NCBI GenBank assembly: GCA_947179155.2
Contig: OX359280.1
Span: forward strand, 44,687,055-44,751,054
Length of the DNA: 64,000 bases
Direction: 5' to 3'
Origin: Hedera helix
Lineage: Eukaryota > Streptophyta > Magnoliopsida > Apiales > Araliaceae
Shown: positions 35,991 to 48,559 of the stretch, one piece after another
Layout of the letters: each line of letters opens with the position of its first letter
Position numbering within the stretch: position 1 is the stretch's first letter
Made by a program: the position numbers and the translations under genes
The notes under the pieces: generated by a model
The model's database searches: none
What the model saw: only the letters and a program-made list of their open reading frames with translations
What the model was told of the DNA's origin: nothing

Positions 35991-38900
35991 TTAAATTGTT
36001 CAAGGCAATATTAGTGGGTATTAACTCTACTTTTATTCATGACAGTATTAAGAAGTGATTAATTATATTTTTTAGAAGTGTGTTCTTAATTTGTTCCTAA
36101 CAATAGTAATAAGTATATTAAGAATAAGAAAAATAGCCTCTTCCTTGTTCCCCGGTTAGGCATTGTTATAATAAATCCCAAAAGAAGACAACTAACATTT
36201 TATAATTGCAATTTGCAGACAAACAAGAAATTAAAAACAAAAATCATGCCCCTGGTTAGTCTGATGGCATTTTCCACATAATTTCATGAAACCTATTCTT
36301 TTCGTACTTATGTAAAAAGTGGAAGAAAATTGGTGCTAGCTCCAATGGATCTCAAGATTCTTGACTGATAGATCATACGGTTTAGGAAGTGTCAAAAGTA
36401 GGTGATGATATGGCACTCCCTAGGGGACCAATACTCCACTAAACCATCCTTAGTTAAATACTTATAATAAACATAGACCCAACTAATTTGGACAATTTTT
36501 ACTGAGTTTTTGATATTTTTATATGTAATTATAGATTTACAGTGACGGTTAAAATTGTCGTTATAGATTTATAACGATACTTTTTATATAAAAATATCAA
36601 TTTCTAAAATTATATTGAGGGTTTGAGATCTTAATGCCCCCTCCCCTCCCTCCCCTCTTGTTTTTTTTTTCTTTTCCATATACCAGTAACTGTTAAGAAC
36701 TTGAAAGGTTGGAGTTTAAAATACGATCTAGTGGGATCAACAATCTACGTCATCTCCCGTTCAATTAGCAACATTTTTTTCTGTGAACTTTCGAAAATTT
36801 GTTTTGCTAGGAAATTTTAAGTCATTGGTTCTAACGATTTCAAGATACCAATAAATTTCTCTATTTGACTACACTTTACTTGGTGTTCGACTTTAGACAC
36901 ATATTTTAATTTCCTAAACTCTTAGACTATTTTTGTTTGTTAAAATATTAAAAAGTATAATAATATTATTTGTACTAATTTATTATCTTATAATTAGTTC
37001 GTAATCTAATACGGAGGACTATATTTCTTGGACTAAATTTTGCTATTTCCTGCAAGCAAACATGCTCACAGTCCACCTATTTCATTCACTATTTTTACAA
37101 ATAAATTTAATCTTATTAATATAGAAAGTGTAAAAATAACTTGGTAAGCTACTCTTAATATAAGTGTAAAATAATTATAAAAAAGCTAGCAAATGGTACA
37201 TGACGCTAGGGAAAATGGTTTTGTTGGCGCCGGTTGGAGCGCACAACCGTACCATGATATATAAACTTGCGCTAATTAATCATTGGATGCCAACGACATG
37301 GAAGTTAAGAGTGAGATTTGAGAAGATGAACATTAATTAATTCTTTACATAATAATAATAATCGTATGAACAAAGGCAAAACGAATGGAGGAGTATAAGG
37401 ACATATTTGCTTACATGGATTAATTATTCAAATGAAGTGGAGGATTAATGGAATGGAGAAGGAGCTGGCTCGCTCTTATTTACTACTAATTAAATAATCT
37501 CTTGCATGTAACAATTAATGCATCACTTTCTCTAATGCATGTTAGCCAGAAACGAGAACTGGATTTTGCTAAACCACCGCATTTCTGAAAAACTCTCTCT
37601 CTCTCTCTCTCTCTCGTATGTCCCAAAACAGAAGCCTCTTTTGTCCTTAGAAAAAGATGAGAAGTGGCATGATGAGACTATGTTTTTTGGAATAGAAGTA
37701 GTATTAGTGCTTGATCGTCTATTACATTTAGTGCATTTGTTACGGTAGAAAGTTTTTAACGTACCAAGTGTACTTGAGAGTTTGATACGTCTAACAATAA
37801 CTACAACTTACTTAACTTACAAACGTTACGTTTAGGCGGGATGTTTGGACCTCCAAACGCTCTAAATGTTACCGCTCTAAATACAACAAATACTATCAAC
37901 CGAACAAATTAATATGCACACTGCCCATTTAGAGGTCAACCACTCTCACCCTCTCATCTCTCTCCAACTTCACTTGTAAACTCTTTAACATGACTCGAGG
38001 GGAAATGTAGTTTTGCAGCTTCCCAAACCCAAAGAAATGGAAAAGAATTCAGAAGATTTGTCAAGCTAGGTACCCAAGTATTTTGAAATTATATTAGTTA
38101 ATTGAGTGCAATAGGGAATAAAATCAAGTTAAAATACTAGGGGTCAGATCAGGAATAGGAGAAAGAGGAGGCCATCTTCTATGCAACTGTCATGAAATGA
38201 TCCATTAGTATCTAAGCAATATGCCCAATTTTCAGAGGTATAAAATCTTGTAATCCAAATGGAACCTCAAGGACAAGATCTTAATTTTCCGATAAGGTTA
38301 ATTAATTTGTTTAGTAGGAGTAGTATATTTAAGTGGAGTGATACTGAGAATTTTAAGGTCTGAACCTTTTGGATATGGCAAGAGTCAATTACAGAAAGTG
38401 TTATCAGCCAGCAATATTTTAATTATAAGACATTCCATGCATATATGAGTCCAAGTAATTTGGATTCTTTTTCGTGTTATTTTTATCCACATATTTGAGA
38501 ACAAAATTGTCAAGTTATTTGGTCAAGGCATCTTGAAATTGAACGTAAATCATTTCCTAGCTAGGGTTAGGGTGGGGGTGGGGGAATGTAAAAGTAAAAG
38601 TAAAAGTAAAATCCAGAACAGTAAGTTTTGTAATTATAAGTAGTAAAATTAAAAATTGTAAGCTGTTAATACATTGTTTGACAAATAGATCAGAGTGGAG
38701 TTAAATGTCGTATTAATTAAATATAATTGTATGGAGAGAATACGTTGCTTGATGTTAAAAAACATATGTAAAGCAGGAATCAAATTCTTCATTTATTTGT
38801 AGGTGAATAAAGTTGGGTCTTTAACTTTAAACAGGCCTTCTCCTTTTCTTTTGATTAATTATTCTCGACTAAACACAAGTGTTAATCCACCCAATGATTC

Positions 38901-40070
38901 AGCCTATCATTGATTCATTTCTCATCCCGTGCTGAGTCCACCCCACCTATACTATATATGAATTCTTGATGCTCAAGACTTTTTAATTTAAAAGTTAAAA
39001 AGCGCTTAATTGGTCCGCTTCTCTCTCATTTTATATATAAAGATATTTCGCTCGCTCTTATTTTTCAGTAATATTTCATTATTCAGCATTCTTAATTTCT
39101 CACCCCTACTTTTTATTAAAATTATATATAAATTACACACATATAGAGTAGTGTGCCACTAGCAAGTAGCAATATTTAGACGGTTACCCGAAAAAGAGAA
39201 TTTTTTAGATAAAATGCAAAAGTTGTTAGCGGAGAAATTTGATTCAAACTTTAATTCAGAGGGGATTGTATAGCTATTTAAAAAACAATTGAACTCATTT
39301 TTGGATCAGAGAGAGAGAGCTGATATTGGAGGGGTAATTTTGTACTTTTGGATGAATTATAATTACCTATATTGAGTTATATAAAAATGGAATCTTATAA
39401 CGTATCATGTACGAATTCTTTAAAAAATGATGAAACTGTCTGTTGCTGTATATTAGTCCTCCTCGTTATTAGTATCTTAAATGGTGGCCTTTTACGGTGT
39501 TAATGTTGGTGCTCGATAATGCAGAGACACTGGTGGACTTGTTTTTACGCGAGAGTAGTCATGGAAGTACCATTGATATCAACACGTAATTAATTTTTTG
39601 TTAAAAATAATTATGACAACAAGCAATTAAAAAAGAGTGTAATTTAAATCTCATATTTTCTGCTAAGACTTACCCAATTTAACTATAATAATACGTATAA
39701 TTTACAATTTTAATATGATAAAAAGAAAGTCATAGTATTAAAATCCATATCTAGACATCCTCAAAACGGAATTAATTTGTAATTTTTGTTTGGTAAATAT
39801 TTGAAGCCAAGCTGTTGGATCTTCTCTTCTCTCTCTCTCTCTCTCTCTCTCAAGAATATAATAAAATGGTTCGAGAGAACCAATCTTTATAAATAAAAAG
39901 ATTATGCGTTCTTACCAATTACCATATGTGTTTAATAGGGAGGACACAGTTTTTCTTTCTTTCTTTTTTTGGCCGACCCCGGCGGGGGTATGGACACGTG
40001 GCTAATACTTTAGATAACCACGTGGAATATCATTCTAACGAAGGAAACATGAAGCTATTGATTATCGGAT
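35991..40070. other. intergenic region without recognised genes
   Basis: AT-rich DNA with CT microsatellites at about 37,592-37,614 and 39,829-39,851 and an AAAAGT run near 38,592-38,613. Some stretches (37,800-38,300) are less AT-rich but stay without open reading frames of recognisable similarity. No tRNA or transposon ends were found by eye. Confidence 0.45.
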
Positions 40071-40074
40071 AAAT

Positions 40075-40220
40075 ATAAGTACATAATATTCAAATATAAT
40101 ATTTAAATATTATATTTATTTTAATAATTAAAAAAAAAGATATAATATTAAAATTTATGTCATATTCTATTTTTTAATGATTAAAATAAATAAAGTGTTT
40201 AATTTTGTATTTAAATATTT
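40075..40220. repeat. AT-rich foldback repeat, copy 3
   Basis: Third member of the family at 2,337 and 2,890. It has 'tttattttaataattaaaaaa', then 'aaaatttatgtcat', then the inverted 'ttttttaatgattaaaataa'. Similarity to copy 1 is high over the whole segment despite a distance of about 38 kb. Confidence 0.6.
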
Positions 40221-40761
40221 TGCATTTAGACTTAGAGAGTGTTTGATAAATACTAAATGAAATAGTTCTGAATATTTAAATAATCTGAATGAAACAGAAA
40301 TCTAAATATTGAATAAAAAAAGTTATTTGATAATTGACATATCTGAAATATTTGAATAACAAATTTTTACTCTTTTGCCCATCTGAAAAAATTCAAAATT
40401 ATTGTAAATTTATTTAATATTACTTAATATAATAATTAATATATATTTTTTAATTATTTTTTTTATTTCATTCAGCTGAGACTTATTCAATCAGGTAAAA
40501 AAAATTAAACTTAGTTATTCAACCAAAAAATCTGAACGATTTAACTATTTAATCCAAAATAAATATATTAAATAACTGACATATTCAGTCATTCAAAATT
40601 ATTAAGTGCTAAATAAATATGCCTTATTTATTCGCTTCCATTTAGCAAAAAAGAAAAAAAAGAACCTATTTTTACTTTTGGTGGGACCACATGATCACGA
40701 TGTCATGGTCTGCAGCATAGGCCAAATTAAAAGGGCCGTGATGTTCTCATTCAGTTATGGG

Positions 40762-41273
40762 TAGGGGTGTTCAACTGTACCGGTTTTTTCGGTTTTTTAC
40801 CGAACCGATCGGTACCGGTTCGGGCGGTACCGGTTTTTTTCGGTTTCGGTTTTTTCGATTTCGATTTTTCGATTTTTTTATACTTTTCGGTACCGGTACC
40901 GGTACGGACAATTTTGCATTTCGGTAAATACCGGTATACCGAAAGAACCGAAATAAATAATATAATATTAAATTTTTATTAATTATTATAATAATTCTAA
41001 TAATTATATATATTATTATATATAAAATAATATATTTAATTATATATATTATTATAATATATAAATAAATTAATATATAATTATTATTTATAAATTATAA
41101 TTATATATATTACGAATCGGTAAAAACCGAAAACCGAACCGAATTTGTACCGAACCGGTACCGAAACCGGTAATTCGGTACCGGTACCGGTTCTTGGTTT
41201 TTCGGTAATTCGAGTTCGGGTTCGGTTCGGTTTTTTCGGTTCCGGTTCGGTAAAAAACCGATGGACACCCCTA
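40762..41273. mobile_element. hAT-type foldback MITE with perfect 8-bp target duplication
   Basis: The element has inverted ends TAGGGGTGTTCAACTG and TAGGGGTGTCCATCGG. It is bounded by identical octamers GTTATGGG at 40,754-40,761 and 41,274-41,281, the hAT target-site signature. Both arms (about 40,780-40,955 and 41,110-41,270) are dense with CGGTTTTTT, ACCGAACC and GGTACCGG motifs in inverted orientation, around an AT-rich centre of TA/TTA repeats, so the whole 512 bp folds into a long hairpin. There is no transposase. The intact target duplication suggests a relatively young insertion. Confidence 0.85.
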
Positions 41274-41838
41274 GTTATGGGGCTGGGAGAGGAGGTTTGG
41301 ATCTCTCATTCTAAATTTAAATAAAATGACCAAAATAATATTTAGTTGATAAGAAAACAAATACAACATGAACATCTAAAATAAATACAATATGTAATGG
41401 CATTTACCCATTTGTGTAATTAATCATTTCTCTAACGTTCGGATTAAAAGATATAATTTATTTGCAAATAAAATCTCTTTTACGTGCGATTTTAAATTTA
41501 TTAAATTATATTTAAATATAATTTAGAGTTTAATCACATCATACTCTAGGCGGCTTGTACCCTTGCCTTTAATGGAAATAAAGAACGACAAAAATAAATA
41601 CTTGGATACATATTTTGCCGCGTTTTCTCTCAGCAAGCATAAAATTGCCTGCCATAATACAAAGTCAAGGGAACGGCAAATAGGAACGTTTTATAACGCC
41701 GTCAAATTTAACACAACAAGTCAACAACACTCTCAAGTGTATCATTCTTTTCAACTAAGCCACACTAAATTTAAGTTTTTATTTATTATCATAATAATAA
41801 ATATTTTTAAAATTTTTAAATATCATTAGAATAATTAT

Positions 41839-41886
<48 letters not shown>

Positions 41887-43092
41887 TATAATATTATTTA
41901 ATAAACATTTTTACAAAGTTTCATTTATATTAATATGAATCTTGTTTTCTAGAGAAAAAAAATCTATAAAGATTGGTGGTAAAATAATGTTTTTACACCA
42001 ATGAATTGAAACACGTCAACTCTACATTTTAAGAAAAAATTAAAAATTATGTTAAAATCATGAAATAGATTTTATCATGATAAATAATTCTTCTATTACA
42101 TACTATGTTAAACGAATTAAAATTTCTTGATTTATTTTTAAAATAAAAAGTTGTCTAATAATATTTGATGGTGTAAAATTATTAATTTATAAACTGTCAG
42201 TATAGAATTAATACTTTACATATTCACATAAAATAAATTTTATATAATTATCAAATTTTCTTGTAAGAATATAATTCTATATTATTTCAAAGGCATTAGC
42301 AACCGGATTTTATTTCTTTGTTACCAACATAAATTCTCCCTTGCTGCATATGCGAATATGTAACAGCTCCCCATGCGCGGTCAACCGATCTAATTAACTG
42401 GTATCAGCCAATTAATTAAAATATATATTCAAATTTATTACATTATAATACTATAAATTTTAAAAAAAAAATGATATCAGCCGTTATCAGACGGCAGTTA
42501 TCAGTTGGCGGATGAAGCAGAAGCTAATCCAACTACGGTTAAGCTTAACTTCACAGAGAACGACGCATTATATAACACGCGATTCATTTACAGGAGTACT
42601 ATATAGAGTGAAAGTAGATATATATACATATAGAGAGAGATACAGAATCAGAAAGAGAGGGAGAGGAAGAGAGGTGGTATACTAGGACGTTTGAATGCGG
42701 TTTTGGAATTTGGTAACGTGGAATTAGGTAAACGGGCTTGAGCTAGCTAGCTTGTAAAGGAGGAATTAGCGTGGTTTAGGTTTTGGTTACTGAGAAAGAC
42801 AAAAGAAAAGAGTGGTTTTGTAACTGACTAGTGAGAGAAAGAGAGCGGTTTTAATTTAGCTCATGCATTCGTTACAAATCGGTTGATTTAATTTTCTTTT
42901 TAGTGTAATGAATTGAATGGATAAACGGTCGGTTTTGTTTGGATTATTATTATTGATGACGAGGATGATGATAAATGGGTAGGTTGAACTGCGTGCTAGA
43001 GTTTTTCTTTTGTTTCTTCAGTTTCTTTCTCTCTCTGTCCTCTCTTTTCTCTCTCTAGATTGTGTGAGCTTGGTTTTGGGTGGCTTGTATTA
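41274..43092 (+). promoter_or_regulatory. upstream region and 5' leader of the ARF gene
   Basis: 41,274-42,500 is AT-rich intergenic DNA with a TA microsatellite at about 41,844-41,882. From about 42,600 the sequence becomes rich in GA and later CT (42,630-42,680; 43,020-43,060), typical of a plant 5' leader, and is likely transcribed. It holds short upstream open frames, including one of 8 codons at 42,956-42,982. No TATA box can be assigned with confidence. Confidence 0.45.
42956..42982 (+). promoter_or_regulatory. upstream open reading frame in the ARF leader
   Basis: ATGACGAGGATGATG and onwards gives 8 codons and a TAG, about 110 bases before the ARF start. Upstream frames are common in ARF leaders and can dampen translation. 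Whether this one is inside the transcript depends on the unknown transcription start. Confidence 0.4.
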
Positions 43093-46000
43093 ATGGCGCA
43101 TGTTGATGCTAACGGAGCCTCATCAATTTCTCCGACAGGTGAGTAAAGAGATGCTGCTATTAGCTGATATTTTTTGTTATTTAGTTTATTCTACAAGAAA
43201 TATAGGGGAGAAACAAAAGAAGTTTATATCTTTACTGTACTTTGGCTGCTGAGAAAGTTGAAGTTGACATTGCAAGCTGTTAATTTTTAGTTTCAAATTA
43301 TGTTTTTTGGGGGGCTAATTTATGATGTTTTAATGGGTTTTAACTTTTCTTTTTGTTGGGAGAGAAGTATGTTAGGACTTTTTTAGTCTGTTTGGTTTCT
43401 GGGAAAGATGGGAAAAGAGAAAGCTGTTGTTCAATTTTCAACTTCTTCTTCTACTACTTCGGCTGTTAGACCTCTTTTGTTACTTATTATCTGTTTTATT
43501 TTGTTGCTTTTTTTTGTTGGATAGGTTTGAAAAGTGATGATCTTTATACAGAGTTATGGAGGGCATGTGCAGGGCCTTTGGTTGATGTTCCTCGTAGAGG
43601 AGAGAGAGTATTCTACTTCCCCCAGGGTCACATGGAACAAGTATGCTTCCCTTGCTAATAATAGAATCAACTCTAGTTTTATCTTCTTCTTTTTTTTTTT
43701 GGAATTTTTGTTTTGTTTTTTATATAAATTTCTACTATGTTTCTGCAGTTAGAGGCATCAACAAATCAAGAACTGGATCCACAGATTCCCCTGTTTAGTC
43801 TTCCTTCCAAAATCCTTTGTCGCGTTCTTCATATTCAATTACTGGTAATTTCCATTTTAAAACTCTGATGTTAAATTTTCTTGACTTGTCTATGCTATTT
43901 CCGACTTCAAACCTCTGTTTTCTCTAATTTTCACTCCTGCTTTATCTGTTTCTATATTTATATTAATAGGCAGAACCAGATACGGATGAAGTTTATGCAC
44001 AAATTACTTTACACCCAGAAGTAGAGGTAGTTATTTGGTGCTTAATCTTATTTCTGCAGACTAGTAAGACTTATTAGGCCTCCTAATTTGGGGATATTGT
44101 TGCGTGCTTATGCATTTATGTCTTCTGTGAAATAATTGTAGCAAATTGAGCCTACAACTCCTGATCCCAGTCCTACTGATCCGCCAAAGAGGCTTATACA
44201 CTCATTCTGTAAGATTTTAACTGCATCCGACACAAGCACTCATGGGGGGTTTTCAGTTCTTCGAAAGCACGCCAATGAATGCCTTCCTCCATTGGTATTC
44301 TCCTTGTTTTCACTTACCTGTTAGAATTATTAGAAAATTGAAGTGGTGATATTGGATAAGTTGAAATTTAGAATTTTTATATGGTAGCGAAGAAAATTGG
44401 TATTTTGCGCAGTTTAGTGATAATTTGGATTACAAAGGTTCTGGTAATGGTTTACCAAGTACTCTGATTTTCCGGAGCGTTTGTTGTTGCTTATCATACC
44501 TTCCTTTTAATTATTTTGAATGCTTCCCACGCTGATATGACGCATTCTCTCCAATCCTGCAGGACATGACACAGGCAATGCCAACTCAGGATTTGGTTGC
44601 AAAAGATCTTCACGGGTATGAGTGGCGATTTAAACATATATTCAGAGGTAGCTTTACTGGATATCCATAATTTACATTTTTAGTTCTGCTGTACTGGTTA
44701 TATAAATCTTCATTCTGTTGTTAACCTTGGCTGTTAATATCAGGCCAACCTCGTAGACATCTGCTCTCAACAGGATGGAGTACATTTGTAACTTCCAAGA
44801 GATTAGTTGCTGGGGATGCTTTCGTTTTTTTGAGGTTTTTTTTTTTTAATTCTTCAGTACGTCTTGCTGTTCAGCTTATAGCTGTAAATGTTACATGGTG
44901 GTATGGCTAACGATTTACATATTTTTCCAAGTAGAGATGAAGCTGGGGATTTGCGTGTTGGGGTTCGGCGTCTTGCTAGACAGCAAAGCTCTTTGCCTCC
45001 ATCGGTCATATCCAGCCATAGCATGTGTCTTGGTGTACTTGCAACTGCATCACATGCCATTGCAACACAAACTTTGTTTGTTGTGTACTACAAGCCAAGG
45101 TCTCATTCTCTCTCGTGAAAATATTGATTAAATTCTTAAATGCATTGTTTGTTCTTCCAAATGCTTATTAGCTCTGAGTTCCTCAATCTTCATTCGCAAC
45201 ATGAAACTGTCCAGGACGAGCCAATTTATCATTGGTTTGAACAAATATCTGGCAGCTGTCAGTCACGGTTTTTCAGTTGGCATGAGATTCAAAATGAGAT
45301 TTGAAGGGGAAGATTCTCCTGATAGAAGGTATGGTCCAGTTTATATATCCATTTGTTGTTGGGAGCTACTTCATTCTTGATTTAGTATTCTGCCTTTCCA
45401 GGTTCACAGGCACTATAGTTGGGGTTGGAAGCATCTCCTCGCAGTGGTCAGATTCTAAATGGCGGTCATTGAAGGTTGCTAAGAGTTTTAACTCTCTTGG
45501 TTTTTGGCTTAATATAGTGCCTAGTTCTAATTCTTCCATTTCCCAATTATGTCACTTTTAGATTCAATGGGATGAACCTGCATCCATACAAAGGCCAGTG
45601 AGGGTTTCAGCATGGGAAATTGAGCCCTTCACGCCTTCTTCTTCCTTAGACCTCCATCCACCAGTGATAAAGCCCAAAAGACCCCGGCCAATTGAGCTTC
45701 CTCTTGCTGGTATAGAAAACTGTTGTCTCGACACTTTCTTTGAACCAATTCTCAATTTGTTACTTAATTGTTTCCAGTTGATTGTAGATACTACTACTTG
45801 CTCAGCTGCTTCACCTTTCTGGTTTCCGGGGTCAGCTACATCCCTTGAACTGAGCCACTTGGGTAGTTCCACCGAAGTTGAATGCTGCAACGAAAGCCAA
45901 GCTCTCTGGCCTCTGAGGCAAAAAGATGTGAATGGCACTAATACCAACTGTAGTTTGAGGGCCCTTCCTGATGAAACCTGGTCGGGTTCTTTTAGCCTGT

Positions 46001-46913
46001 TTCAAGACTCATTGGATGACAATAAAAATGTGACAGCTCGATCAGTTATTCCAAATCACAACTCTCCCATCTCATCAAGAGCAAGCAATTGCCTTGTACA
46101 AGACCAAGTGGAAAGAGTGAAAAAATCTGAGACTAGTTCAGGTTGGCGGTTATTTGGCATTGATCTAAGAAACAACTCCAGCAACCTTCCTCCACCAGAA
46201 AAGGAAGTGTCAGGTTCATACATTACGACGGATAATGGTAAACAGGCCCCTACTTCAATTGCTGAATCAGAAGCTGATAGAGCACAAAAGCCAGAGCTTT
46301 TAAGGTCTGCGAAGGAGAATAAGCAAGTCCAGGTAGAGTCAATACAAAAAGAAACCCAAAGCAATCAGGGTTCCACTGCTTCCACTAGAACTCGAACTAA
46401 GGTGAAGACTACTTTTTTCTCATTTTTTTTGTACAGCTGATTTGCTTTAATGCATTGGTTTGTGATTAGAATTGGTTGTGAATTATGCTCACTCAGGTGC
46501 AAATGCAAGGGGTTGCTGTAGGTCGCGCTGTTGACTTGACTGCACTGGAAGGATATGATGACCTTATAACTGAACTGGAGAAAATGTTTGAGATTAAGGG
46601 AGAGCTTAAGGAACGAAAAAAGTGGGAAATTGTTTACACTGATAATGAGGGGGATATGATGCTTGTGGGCGATGATCCATGGCTGTAAGTGGCTTGAAAA
46701 CTTTGATTCAGTCTATTGTTTCTCTTTGACTAGCAATTTCATTATATTTTGTGTGTTTTTCGCAGGGAGTTCTGTAAAATGGCGAAGAAGATCTTCATAT
46801 ATATGATCGATGAAGTGAAAAAGATGACTCCTAGATGCAGGCTCCCTATGTCTTCTCTAGATGGTAAAGGAACAATAGTAAGCTTAGATTCGGAGCTAAA
46901 ATCTAAAGCCTGA
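43093..46913 (+). CDS. ARF11: auxin response factor, ARF9/11/18 clade (14 exons)
   Basis: Exons: 43093-43138, 43525-43640, 43749-43844, 43970-44026, 44142-44294, 44563-44647, 44744-44834, 44935-45099, 45215-45328, 45402-45474, 45562-45709, 45788-46401, 46497-46684, 46766-46913. All borders are GT-AG and phases agree, giving 697 residues. From the N-terminus: dimerisation segment with ELWRACAGPLVDVP and YFPQGHMEQLEAS; B3 DNA-binding domain (about 125-230) with TASDTSTHGGFSV and GQPRRHLLSTGWSTFV; Auxin_resp domain (about 250-335) with VGMRFKMRFEGEDSP; a Ser/Asn-rich, Gln-poor middle region, as in repressor ARFs; C-terminal PB1 domain (about 587-680) with GRAVDLTALEGYDDL and DNEGDMMLVGDDPW. The protein binds TGTCNN auxin elements and pairs with Aux/IAA proteins through PB1. 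Clade by resemblance is ARF9/11/18, and the neighbourhood matches Arabidopsis ARF11; the symbol is inferred. Confidence 0.93.
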
Positions 46914-48259
46914 AGTATGATTTCTTTTTTCTTTTGGTTTTTTATTTTTTTGTTGGGAGTGGGGGAGTTATAATAGAGTTATTAGGGGGCTAAGATAACT
47001 TAGTAAAAGGGATTTAGGATGCTTACTGTGTGTTTTTTTGGAGCTACAAAGAGGTAGCAGCAGTCTGCAGCATATTTAGATGGAACTGGGCTATAATGGA
47101 GTTGGTAGACTATTTTTATGCTGTAGTCAAGAACTTGATGAATGTTAGACTTGGAATTTATGAATACTTTGTTTTGGGGTGATCTGGTTTTGGTTTGATC
47201 AGGCTGTAAAAAAAATGTAGACATGCTTGTGCTTTGATGGCAAAGTAGTCTTTGGACATTTGTGGGTGGATATAATTAATTCACTTGGAACCACTTTGTT
47301 TTGTAACTCTTGTTGGTGTCTAGTACAAAAAATTGTCAAAGAAATATGCATTGTGTTCTCATTTTTATCTCAAAGTTCTACCATGTTAGGCAGAAACTAC
47401 AAGTCCATATGTACAACTCATCACCTAGCCTAGTCGTCTGTGTCTGCCCACAAGCTCCATTGTATAGCATGTGAGCTTGTCATTAGAGTGGGACTATATG
47501 GCCCAATCAAGCTTGTGGTCCAAAGGAATTTGTCCCAAAATAAGTGTCTAGTTTTATTCCAAGCGTCCTCATTTCTACTGGAGTAATTTGGTGATATTGG
47601 TTTTTTTTGTTTGCCATTATGTTTATTTAAGGGAATTAAGAATTCGCAAGGGTTTTGTCTTAAATGAACAGGCGGGGGTTGACTGGTTGGTTAAAAAAAA
47701 TGCAAGTTCGTAAAAACTGACCATTAAAAAAGGCGGGACGTATTGCTATTGTCCATTTCTGAGGTAAAGTCCAACAGGTAGTCCTCTTCCTCTACCTACT
47801 GATGTTTTTACTAGAATCCAATGCACTTCCCAAATAAATTAATCAGGCAGTCCTTCAATTTATTTTTTAATAATACACGCCACGGAACTGAAGGTAGTAG
47901 TAGTAGTCGAAGAAGAAAACTTTAAACAAAAATTTGTTTTTGTATCTATTGGAGTATTATTTATATCCCACTCACTGATTCTGACACTTAGACTACCTAC
48001 TCCCAAATCCAACCCAGTACCAACGGAAAAGAGAAGAGAAAAGGAAGCTATTGTTCCTTCTATTTTAGATATGGAAAGAAATAATTATAATACAAATTTG
48101 GTGGAGACTAATTTGAAGCAAAATTTACTCTGAACAAAAAAGTAAAAATGGAAAAATGTAAAAAAGGTTGCATACTATTTCTTTTTTAAGGGGAGGGAGG
48201 TGGTCAAGAGGTAATTTGAGGTATCATATGCATATATACACACACCGTTTTTTCTGTTG

Positions 48260-48293
<34 letters not shown>

Positions 48294-48500
48294 AGACATG
48301 TACAACAAACGTTTGTTAGACGTTAGAAACTTTAGTGACAATAATTTGGCTCATGTCTCTAGAAGATCTAACAGCAGGCCAATTTTTTTTTTGGCCTTAC
48401 AACTAGGGCCTCTAGCGATAAATAATTTAATAAATAAATTGTTACCTGTTTTAATTGTTAGAAAAGTATTCTCGACATACATATGTGCGTGCTTGCATAT
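46914..48500. other. ARF 3' region and intergenic DNA
   Basis: The first 300-400 bases are the likely ARF 3' untranslated region. Beyond that lies AT-rich DNA with a TA microsatellite at 48,260-48,290. No other gene is recognised. Confidence 0.4.
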
Positions 48501-48559
48501 GTATATGCAAAATTATCCTTGACTTATGTCATTCGTTATTAAGAATGACAAAATTATAA

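Noticed and set aside
37539..37748. Small plus-strand frame next to a CT microsatellite
   Set aside because: The frame contains the microsatellite translated as Ser/Leu repeats and has no conserved sequence.
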